The translations under genes were made by a program, and so were the position numbers. From the NCBI GenBank assembly GCA_946410005.1, contig CAMJYS010000054.1:1-5448 (forward strand): DNA of 5,448 nucleotides. The letters are read 5' to 3'. Under the pieces are notes generated by a model. That model saw only the letters and a program-made list of their open reading frames with translations, was not told the DNA's origin and searched no databases. This DNA comes from an uncultured Clostridia bacterium. Its GTDB lineage: Bacteria; Bacillota; Clostridia; Oscillospirales; Acutalibacteraceae. Position 1 is the first letter of the stretch, and every line of letters starts with the position of its first letter. Below are positions 1 through 5,448 of the stretch, piece by piece.

Positions 1-5
1 GATCT
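1..5. other. Probable sequencing-adapter remnant at left end
   Basis: The first five bases, GATCT, are the last five bases of CGCTCTTCCGATCT, the reverse complement of the adapter seen at the other end of the window. Five bases alone could be chance, but a matching adapter at the right end makes contamination likely. If so, genuine sequence starts at base 6 and the first reliable codon of the ClpA-like frame is AAT at 8-10. Confidence 0.5.
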
Positions 6-2002
6 TAAATGGTCTGTTTTCGTCTGCTGCAACATCTGTGATAATAACTATTACGAAGCCATTTTTAACTTTATTTGAAGAATGGGTACATTCCTTTACG
101 ATTTTTAGCCCAGATTCATATACTTTACCAAATTATATACAGGATATGAACGAAGCGTGCGAAAAAGAATTAAAAAAAGTACGTGCGGGCAAAATGTCTG
201 AACAAGATGCAAAATATCGTAATGCTATAGGCAGAGATTCTGAAATCCTCGAAATTTCAAATATAGTAAGTCGAGGAGGAATGAAATCCAATCCAATTTT
301 AACCGGTAGTGCAGGTGTAGGAAAAACCGCTGCTGTAGAAGGTTTAGTTTGGCGTATAGTATCTGCCAATATGGATATTAAAGATTTTAAAAATAACATC
401 GGTAAAGCTAAAGACTTAACGAAAGAACAAAAAAATCAGCTTATAGAAAAATTCGAGTTAGAAACTGTAAAAAAATATGGAATAACAAAATCGCTTTTAA
501 ATAAAAAAGTCATTAATGTAAATGCAGTTAGTTTAATAGTAGGAAATTCTTATGCAACTAGTGGCGGAATGGAAGGAGCAATAAGAAGGTTTAGGGCTTT
601 GTTTGATAAATATAAGGGTAGAAATGATACTATATTGTTTATCGACGAAATACATCAACTTGTTAAGAGCGGAATAGCGGAATTACTTAAGAAAAATCTT
701 GATCGTGGTGACGTTCCTGTTATTGGTGCAACGACAAGCGCAGAATTTAAAAAATATATGGAAGAAGACGAGGCTTTAAAACGTAGATTTAGTATGGTTG
801 CCCTTAAAGAATTAGATTATGCATCTGTTCTTGAAATCTTGAAAAACAGAAGGCCGGGAATTGAAGATAAACAAAGCGTAAAAATAGAAGATAGTGCATT
901 AGAAACTGTTGTTGATTTAACGACAAGATACATGAGAGGAAGCAATCAACCTGATAAATCAATTTGTACATTGGCAACAGCTGCTAATGCCGTAAGAGAA
1001 AAAGACGGCAAAATAGTGACAGCTGACGATATAAGAGATGTCGTGTCGAACGAAACAAAAATACCGCTTGGAAGAATTAATGCGGATGAATTAAAGAAAT
1101 TACAAGGAATGGACGAAAACATTTCGAAGAATATTTTAGGGCAAGACGAAGCCGTAAAGACGATTTGCGATTCAATAAGAGTTGCGAGATCTGGAGTTCG
1201 TGATATTTCCAAACCACGTGCATCGTATTTAATTACCGGTATTACTGGTTCTGGAAAAACCGCACTTGCAGAAGCTGTCGGTAAAGAAGTCGGTTCTACA
1301 ATAAAAATAGATATGAAAAATTATAGCCACGATAGCGCTTTGGCAGATTTAACCGGAACAAAAATGCAAAAATATAACGGCGAATTGGTAGAACAAATTT
1401 GGAAAAATCCATATTCAGTTGTAATTTTCGATAATATCGAAAAAGCAAATCCGAGAGTTTTAACAGCAATTTCGTCGATGCTTGAAAACGGACACATGAT
1501 GGATATGTCTGGTCAAAAAATTGATTTTTCAAATGCAATTGTGTTAATGACAACAAAAGCAGGAAGCAATTTGTGGTTCGATGTTAATATTTCAAAAGAA
1601 AAAGATGATGTTGTAAAATCTAAAATCTGCGAAGCTGTTACAAAATCATTCGGCGAAGACTTTGTAAGCAAGCTCGATGACGTTATAGTTTTAAATAAAT
1701 TAACAGAAAATACATACAAACAAATCATCAGAAAATTCTTCGGAAGTTACGAACATAGTATGAATAACAAAAATATTGATTTGAGCGTTAAAGATGACGT
1801 AGTAAATTATATGTTTGAAAAAATAAACGTTAAATTAGGTGCTGGACAAGTTAGAAAAGTTATAGAAAATGAATTTGGTAAAAAACTTGCTTCATACTTA
1901 AATGAAGGAAAAATCAAGAAAAACGATTCGGTAATAGCTTGTATGAAAGACGGTAAAATAGATTTCGAACAAGAAAACGATGACGCGTTGTTGATGAATT
2001 AA
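2..2002 (+). CDS. ClpA-like double AAA+ ATPase, 5' partial, with degenerate second ATPase module
   Basis: This is a Hsp100/Clp-family AAA+ protein, a class of cytoplasmic hexameric unfoldases. The frame is open back to base 2. The GTG at 38 has no Shine-Dalgarno, so the gene is probably cut at the left edge. Residues below count that GTG as 1. Module D1 (about 60-340) has Walker A G-S-A-G-V-G-K-T (90-97), Walker B D203-E204, I-G-A-T-T at 229-233 and Arg fingers R249-R250. Module D2 (about 366-650) keeps Walker A G-I-T-G-S-G-K-T (401-408). However, Walker B reads D465-N466, sensor 1 Asn is K507, the Arg finger is K545, sensor 2 Arg is G603, and the G-Y-V-G pore loop is gone. There is no ClpB-type middle domain and no clear I-G-L/F ClpP-docking loop. 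D1 carries an extra charged stretch of about 36 residues (114-149). The layout is closest to ClpA. An N-terminal Clp repeat domain cannot be assessed. Substrate and partner are unknown. Family assignment is secure; calling D2 inactive is inference. Confidence 0.9.
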   Translation: MLNGLFSSAATSVIITITKPFLTLFEEWVHSFTIFSPDSYTLPNYIQDMNEACEKELKKVRAGKMSEQDAKYRNAIGRDSEILEISNIVSRGGMKSNPILTGSAGVGKTAAVEGLVWRIVSANMDIKDFKNNIGKAKDLTKEQKNQLIEKFELETVKKYGITKSLLNKKVINVNAVSLIVGNSYATSGGMEGAIRRFRALFDKYKGRNDTILFIDEIHQLVKSGIAELLKKNLDRGDVPVIGATTSAEFKKYMEEDEALKRRFSMVALKELDYASVLEILKNRRPGIEDKQSVKIEDSALETVVDLTTRYMRGSNQPDKSICTLATAANAVREKDGKIVTADDIRDVVSNETKIPLGRINADELKKLQGMDENISKNILGQDEAVKTICDSIRVARSGVRDISKPRASYLITGITGSGKTALAEAVGKEVGSTIKIDMKNYSHDSALADLTGTKMQKYNGELVEQIWKNPYSVVIFDNIEKANPRVLTAISSMLENGHMMDMSGQKIDFSNAIVLMTTKAGSNLWFDVNISKEKDDVVKSKICEAVTKSFGEDFVSKLDDVIVLNKLTENTYKQIIRKFFGSYEHSMNNKNIDLSVKDDVVNYMFEKINVKLGAGQVRKVIENEFGKKLASYLNEGKIKKNDSVIACMKDGKIDFEQENDDALLMN

Positions 2003-2016
2003 GTTAGTTAATAAAC

Positions 2017-2050
2017 AAAAATCCCCCTCAATATTTTGAGAGGGATTTTT
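2017..2050. terminator. Bidirectional intrinsic terminator between the ClpA-like gene and tyrS
   Basis: Two 14-base arms (2017-2030 and 2037-2050) enclose a 6-base loop (2031-2036), with a GC-rich core flanked by A5 on the left and T5 on the right. It therefore ends in a U-run on either strand. It starts 14 bases after the ClpA-like stop and lies 6 bases beyond the tyrS stop, so it serves both convergent genes. The arms differ at one position. That is a C-A mismatch (2026/2041) in the plus-strand RNA but a permitted G-U pair in the minus-strand RNA, so the tyrS-direction hairpin should be a little more stable. Confidence 0.9.
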
Positions 2051-2056
2051 ACGATA

Positions 2057-3280
2057 TTACTTTAAAAGAATTTTTTTATAAATCTTTTTGCCTTTTTTTA
2101 TGACTACATCTGACAAAAAATCGTCTATTTTTATTTCGTAATTGAAATCCGAAATTTTTTCTCCATTTAGAGTTATTCCGCCTTGTTCGATTAATCTTCT
2201 TGCTTCTTTTTTTGATGGAGCAAGCGAAGTGTTTACTAAAAGTGAAACTATATCAATTTTATTATCTATAAAATTTTCTTTTCCTATAAATTCTGTTGGC
2301 ATATTAGAAGTATCGCCATTTCCACTAAAAATTTGTTTTGCGGTTTCTCGTGCTTTGTCTGCTTCAAGTTCTCCGTGAACTAATTTTGTTATTTCATAAG
2401 CCAAGATTTCTTTTACAGTATTAATTTCTTCTTTTGCACGAATTTCGTATTTTTTAATTTCCGAAACAGGAATATAAGTAAGCATTTTCATGCATTTAAT
2501 TACGTCGCTATCGTTAATATTTCTCCAGTACTGATAAAAATCATAAACGCTTGTTTTTTCTTTGTCGAGCCACAAAGCACCTTTTTCGGTTTTGCCCATT
2601 TTTTTGCCTTCGCCGGTAGTTAATAATTTAAAAGTTAATCCAAAAACTTCTTTTTGGTCGCAACGACGAATTAAATCTATTCCCCCTAATATATTACTCC
2701 ATTGGTCGTCTCCGCCCAATTCTAACTTACAATTATATTTTCTGTTTAAAACTAAAAAATCGTAGCTTTGCATAATCATATAGTTGAGTTCGAAAAATGT
2801 TAATCCTCTTTCGAGTCTTTGCTTATAGCATTCTGCGGCTAGCATGCGGTTTATTGAAAAATGTATGCCGATTTCTCTTAAAAATTTTATATAATTTAAG
2901 TCTAAAAGCCAATCAGCATTATTCACCAAAATTGCTTTTCCTTCCGAAAAATCAATAAATCTTGAGGCTTGTTTTTTAAAGCATTCGATATTGTGCTCTA
3001 TTTGTTTGGAACTCAACATCTTTCGCATATCTGTCTTACCGGAAGGGTCTCCGATTAATGCCGTTGCTCCTCCAAAAAGGATTATTGGAATATGACCGGC
3101 TTTTTGTAATCTCGAAGCTATCATTAATTGCACGAAGTGTCCAACGTGCAAAGAATCTGCTGTTGGTTCGAAGCCAACATAAAAATATGTCTTTTCGTTT
3201 TGAAGAATTTCCTTTATTTTTTCTTCATTTGTAGTTTGTGCAATTAAATCTCTTTCTTGAAGTTCTTGGAAAATATTCAT
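2057..3280 (-). CDS. tyrS: Tyrosine--tRNA ligase (TyrRS), complete
   Basis: TyrRS is a cytoplasmic class I aminoacyl-tRNA synthetase that activates tyrosine with ATP and loads it onto tRNA-Tyr. The 407-residue product has the normal length for a bacterial TyrRS. The HIGH motif is H-V-G-H at 45-48, in the context Y34-V-G-F-E-P-T-A-D-S. The KMSKS-equivalent loop is K-M-G-K-T at 227-231. Tyrosine-pocket residues are visible: D78 in G-D-P-S-G, Y167/Q171/D174 in N-Y-M-I-M-Q-S-Y-D, and Q193 in G-G-D-D-Q-W. The C-terminal part from about 342 is an S4 RNA-binding domain (P-S-K-K-E-A-R-R-L-I-x-Q-G-G-I-x-L-N-G). The ATG at 3280 is supported by AAGGAG 8 bases upstream and by the usual short N-terminus. 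The gene converges on the ClpA-like gene, sharing a terminator, and diverges from rpoB. No T-box leader, which often controls clostridial synthetase genes, is visible upstream. No key residue is missing. Confidence 0.97.
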   Translation of the reverse strand: MNIFQELQERDLIAQTTNEEKIKEILQNEKTYFYVGFEPTADSLHVGHFVQLMIASRLQKAGHIPIILFGGATALIGDPSGKTDMRKMLSSKQIEHNIECFKKQASRFIDFSEGKAILVNNADWLLDLNYIKFLREIGIHFSINRMLAAECYKQRLERGLTFFELNYMIMQSYDFLVLNRKYNCKLELGGDDQWSNILGGIDLIRRCDQKEVFGLTFKLLTTGEGKKMGKTEKGALWLDKEKTSVYDFYQYWRNINDSDVIKCMKMLTYIPVSEIKKYEIRAKEEINTVKEILAYEITKLVHGELEADKARETAKQIFSGNGDTSNMPTEFIGKENFIDNKIDIVSLLVNTSLAPSKKEARRLIEQGGITLNGEKISDFNYEIKIDDFLSDVVIKKGKKIYKKILLK

Positions 3281-3288
3281 TAAACTAA

Positions 3289-3294
3289 CTCCTT
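3289..3294 (-). promoter_or_regulatory. tyrS ribosome binding site
   Basis: The minus strand reads AAGGAG, followed by 8 bases and the ATG at 3280-3278. This near-consensus Shine-Dalgarno at ideal spacing fixes the tyrS start. Confidence 0.9.
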
Positions 3295-3355
3295 ATGTGT
3301 AAATTTTATATAAAAATATGTAATTTTCGATGCGAAATATTTAAAAATATATTGC

Positions 3356-3384
3356 TTGACGTATTTTTTAAATTGTAGTAAAAT
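3356..3384 (+). promoter_or_regulatory. SigA/sigma-70-type promoter directed toward rpoB
   Basis: A -35 box TTGACG (3356-3361, five of six consensus bases) and a -10 box TAAAAT (3379-3384, five of six) are separated by exactly 17 bases. Transcription would start near 3391, giving an rpoB leader of about 250 nt. It is the best promoter match in the region and the likely driver of rpoB, and of the small ORF at 3398 if that is real. Confidence 0.75.
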
Positions 3385-3390
3385 ATTATA
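3385..3390 (-). promoter_or_regulatory. Candidate -10 box for tyrS
   Basis: The minus strand reads a perfect TATAAT here, about 105 bases upstream of the tyrS ATG. No good -35 sits 16-18 bases further up: the 17-base position reads CTTCAA. The hexamer may therefore be chance in AT-rich DNA. If used, it lies directly against the -10 of the rpoB promoter on the other strand. Confidence 0.3.
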
Positions 3391-3397
3391 CTGAATT

Positions 3398-3523
3398 GTG
3401 ATTGCCGTTGAAGCCAAAAACAACTTTATGTTATCATATATGATTGATATTATCAAGTTATCGGATTGTGGTTTTATAGTTGAAAATGCAGAAGTATATC
3501 AAAATTTTATGGAGGTGTATTAA
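3398..3523 (+). CDS. Possible small ORF (41 aa) in the rpoB leader
   Basis: An open frame from GTG at 3398 to TAA at 3521-3523 encodes 41 residues, including I-D-I-I-K-L-S-D-C-G-F-I-V-E-N-A. Other possible starts are ATG at 3428 and ATG at 3440. It begins only about 7 bases after the predicted transcription start and ends inside the first arm of the inverted repeat at 3517-3540. That placement would suit a leader peptide or an independent tiny gene with its own terminator. Against this, none of the starts has a Shine-Dalgarno, I recognise no family, and a 42-codon open frame is not rare by chance. No function can be assigned. Confidence 0.2.
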   Translation: MIAVEAKNNFMLSYMIDIIKLSDCGFIVENAEVYQNFMEVY

Positions 3524-3546
3524 TTTTTTAAAATTAATACATTTTT
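3517..3546 (+). terminator. AT-rich inverted repeat with T-run in the rpoB leader (possible attenuator)
   Basis: Two perfect 11-base arms, GTATTAATTTT (3517-3527) and AAAATTAATAC (3530-3540), are separated by TT and followed by T5 (3542-3546). In RNA the innermost pairs would open to form a loop. The shape is that of an intrinsic terminator, but with only two G-C pairs-worth of stability at most (one is visible, at the base) it would be weak. Lying between the rpoB promoter and rpoB, it could act as an attenuator or RNA-stability element, or be an incidental AT palindrome. Confidence 0.3.
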
Positions 3547-3556
3547 GTATCGCATT

Positions 3557-3585
3557 TTGAATTATTGGCAATTAATTAAGATTAT
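3557..3585 (+). promoter_or_regulatory. Weak candidate second promoter near rpoB
   Basis: TTGAAT (3557-3562) and GATTAT (3580-3585) are 17 bases apart, each matching four of six consensus bases. It lies downstream of the inverted repeat and so could transcribe rpoB independently of it. The match is weak for such AT-rich DNA and is recorded only as a possibility. Confidence 0.15.
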
Positions 3586-3628
3586 GGTTTCGATTGATAC
3601 CTTTAAAAACAAATAATGTTTAATGAAT

Positions 3629-3632
3629 GGAG
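3629..3632 (+). promoter_or_regulatory. rpoB ribosome binding site
   Basis: GGAG lies 12 bases before the ATG at 3645, slightly long but workable spacing. The in-frame ATG at 3627 overlaps this site and has no purine-rich motif before it, so the site favours 3645 as the start. Confidence 0.6.
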
Positions 3633-3644
3633 TGTTTTAAATTT

Positions 3645-5434
3645 ATGGTAAATGTCAAACCTTTAAAACTCGGTAAGACGACCAGAATGAGTTTTTCTAA
3701 AATTGATGAGGTGATAAAACTTCCGAATTTACTTGAAATTCAAAAAAATTCTTATAAATGGTTTTTGGACGAAGGATTGAAAGAAGTTTTTAGAGATGTT
3801 TCAGGAATAACAGATTATACCGGAAACCTTGTTTTGGATTTTGTTGACTATACCATGGATATAAATCATCCGAATTATAGTATTGAAGAGTGTAAAGAAC
3901 GTGACACTACATATGCTGCTCCGATGAAAGTTACCGCAAGACTTCTTAATCGTGAAACAGGACAAGTGAAGGAATCAGATGTTTTTATGGGAGATTATCC
4001 TCTGATGACAGACAGCGGAACATTTGTAATAAATGGAGCAGAACGTGTTGTTATATCACAACTTGTGCGTTCTCCGGGTGTCTATTTCAAAATGGAGTAT
4101 GACAAGACGGGAAAAGAATTGTTTAGCTCTACAGTTATACCTAATCGTGGTGCATGGATTGAATATGAAATGGATTCTAATGATGTTATATATGTTAGAA
4201 TTGATAAAAATCGTAAAATACCGCTTACAACATTTATAAGAGCATTAGGTCTTAGTACAGATGCTGAAATTTTCGAATATTTTGGCGAAGACGAAAGAAT
4301 TTCAGCTACAATAGAAAAAGATTCTTGTAAAACCATAGAGGAAGCCCTTTTTGAAGTTTACAGAAAATTACGTCCCGGCGAACCGCCAACACTTGAAAAT
4401 TCACAAGCTTATATAAATTCTTTGTTCTTTGACGCAAGAAGATATGACCTTTCAAGGGTTGGAAGGTATAAATACAACAAAAAATTAGGAATTGCCACAC
4501 GGCTTATAAATCAGACACTTGCAAAGCCTATTCCAAATCCATTGACCGGTGAAATTATTGCTGATATAGACGAAGTTATTACGAATGAAAAAGCTTTGGA
4601 AATTGAGAATGCCGGCGTTTGTATGGCATTTGTAAAAAAAGATGGAAAAGAAATAAAAATTATATCAAACGGCATGGTCGATATTTCTAAGTATGTAAAT
4701 TTTGACGCTAAAAAAGAATGTGGTATTAATGAAAAAGTCAGATTTAATATTTTGTGCGATATAATAAGTTCTTGCAAAAACGATAAACAACTTAAATCTG
4801 AAATAAAGAATAGAAAAGACGAACTTATTCCAAAACATATAATAATAGATGATATTTTTGCTTCGATTAACTATATGAATTGTCTTGCAAACGGAATAGG
4901 AACAACTGACGATATCGACCATTTAGGAAATCGTAGAATACGTTCAGTAGGCGAATTATTACAAAATCAAATTCGTGTCGGTTTTGCACGTCTTGAAAGA
5001 ACAATAAGAGAAAGAATGACTCTCCAATCGCAAGATTTAGAAGTTATTACTCCAAACGCTTTGATAAATATCAGACCAATTGTAGCAGCAATAAAAGAAT
5101 TTTTCGGTTCATCTCCACTTTCACAGTTCATGGATCAAACAAATCCTCTTTCAGAACTTACGCATAAAAGACGTTTGTCAGCTTTAGGCCCGGGAGGTCT
5201 TTCAAGAGACCGTGCGGGATTCGAAGTCCGTGACGTTCACTATAGCCACTATGGTCGTATGTGCCCTATCGAAACACCGGAAGGACCAAACATCGGACTT
5301 ATTTCTTATCTTTCAACATTCGCAAAAGTTAACGAATACGGATTTATCGAAGCTCCTTTCAGAAAAGTTGATAAAGAAACCGGTAAAGTAACCGACGAAG
5401 TTGTATATATGACAGCTGATGAAGAAGATAAATA
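3645..5434 (+). CDS. rpoB: DNA-directed RNA polymerase subunit beta, 3' partial
   Basis: RpoB is the second-largest subunit of RNA polymerase and forms part of the active centre and the rifamycin pocket. The 596 codons present are about half of a clostridial RpoB. The N-terminus matches the family from [10 protein letters not shown], so I chose ATG 3645; an in-frame ATG at 3627 would add six residues without a Shine-Dalgarno. Visible blocks are M-G-D-Y-P-L-M-T (115-122), [20 protein letters not shown] (129-148), the rifamycin region (about 488-516) and [11 protein letters not shown] (542-552). Rifamycin-contact positions (E. coli number minus 19) are unmutated: S493, Q494, D497, S503, H507, R510, S512, L514. 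P491 replaces the glutamine of E. coli. The apparent TAA at 5433 is an adapter artefact, so the gene continues beyond the window. rplJ-rplL, the usual upstream partners, are absent; tyrS lies divergently instead. Confidence 0.97.
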
Positions 5435-5448
5435 AGATCGGAAGAGCG
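5435..5448. other. Illumina TruSeq adapter read-through at right end
   Basis: The last 14 bases are exactly AGATCGGAAGAGCG, the start of the standard Illumina TruSeq adapter. An exact 14-base match at the extreme end of a contig is very unlikely to be genomic. The adapter begins in the third base of an rpoB codon and creates the false stop TAA. Confidence 0.95.

Larger units (their letters stand above)
3281..3644. other. Divergent tyrS-rpoB intergenic region and rpoB leader
   Basis: This 364-base AT-rich region separates the divergent tyrS and rpoB starts. From left to right it holds the tyrS Shine-Dalgarno (3289-3294), an AT-rich stretch in which I see no signal (3295-3355), a strong rpoB-direction promoter (3356-3384) abutting a candidate tyrS -10 (3385-3390), a 41-codon open frame (3398-3523), a 12-bp palindrome (3433-3444), an orphan GGAGGTG (3511-3517), and an inverted repeat plus T5 (3517-3546). 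The last hundred bases before rpoB (3547-3644) show only a weak second promoter candidate and the rpoB Shine-Dalgarno. I see no tRNA, rRNA or known riboswitch here. Confidence 0.8.

Noticed and set aside
146..148. ATG at 146 as the true start of the ClpA-like gene
   Set aside because: It comes after an uninterrupted open frame from the window edge and has no well-spaced Shine-Dalgarno. Truncation at the edge explains the data better.
3295..3400. T-box riboswitch upstream of tyrS
   Set aside because: T-box leaders are common before clostridial synthetase genes, but the minus strand here lacks the conserved T-box core (TGGNACC type) and a terminator/antiterminator pair. The leader from the candidate -10 is also too short.
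3433..3444. 12-bp palindrome ATCATATATGAT as an operator
   Set aside because: It is a perfect palindrome downstream of the promoter, but nearly all A/T, with no second copy and no recognised regulator motif. It may be chance.
3442..3599. Repeated GATTGATA (3442-3449, 3592-3599) and GATTGTGGTTT/GATTATGGTTT (3464-3474, 3580-3590)
   Set aside because: The copies are short, imperfect in one pair, in reversed relative order and low in complexity. In AT-rich intergenic DNA this is not enough to call a repeat or binding-site array.
3627..3644. Upstream ATG at 3627 as the rpoB start
   Set aside because: It would add M-E-C-F-K-F, which does not resemble the RpoB N-terminus, and it has no ribosome binding site. 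ATG 3645 has GGAG upstream and begins where the family begins.
133..4922. Numerous short open frames antisense to or overlapping the three main genes
   Set aside because: They lie inside well-recognised coding regions in other frames, have no ribosome binding sites that stand out, and encode no recognisable domains. They are shadows of the real genes.
5153..5190. Rifamycin-resistance mutation in rpoB
   Set aside because: The classical resistance positions (E. coli 513, 516, 522, 526, 529, 531, 533) all carry the sensitive-type residues. The Pro in place of E. coli Q510 is more likely lineage variation.

Overview
The window looks like a short metagenomic contig from an AT-rich bacterium of the class Clostridia (Bacillota). 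The basis is the RpoB N-terminus ([10 protein letters not shown], then R-M-S-F-S-K-I and the E-E-C-K-E-R-D block) and a TyrRS with G-G-D-D-Q-W-S-N. Both resemble Clostridia, perhaps the Oscillospirales/Ruminococcus side; this is recognition by eye, not a search result. The three genes all use TGG for tryptophan, and the two with intact 3' ends stop with TAA, so the standard code fits.

Layout: (1) Bases 2-2002, plus strand: the 3' part of a ClpA-like double AAA+ ATPase that runs off the left edge. Its first ATPase module looks active, but the second has lost several catalytic and substrate-gripping residues. (2) Bases 2017-2050: a terminator hairpin shared by the two convergent genes. (3) Bases 2057-3280, minus strand: complete tyrS. 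(4) Bases 3281-3644: divergent intergenic region with a strong SigA-type promoter pointing to rpoB, a possible face-to-face tyrS promoter, a possible 41-codon ORF, an orphan Shine-Dalgarno sequence and an AT-rich hairpin followed by T5. (5) Bases 3645-5434: the first 596 codons of rpoB, cut by the right edge.

Both contig ends carry signs of Illumina adapter. The last 14 bases are exactly AGATCGGAAGAGCG, and the first five, GATCT, match the end of its reverse complement. The apparent rpoB stop codon is therefore an artefact: its third base belongs to the adapter, and the two genuine bases (TA) fit the tyrosine expected next in RpoB.

The genes do not form one pathway. tyrS and rpoB are housekeeping genes of translation and transcription, and the Clp-like ATPase is in a separate transcription unit. 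The most biologically interesting items are the Clp-like protein's degenerate second ATPase ring and the roughly 250-nt structured rpoB leader. I see no mobile element, CRISPR array, tRNA, rRNA or recognised riboswitch, and no convincing new multi-gene system.
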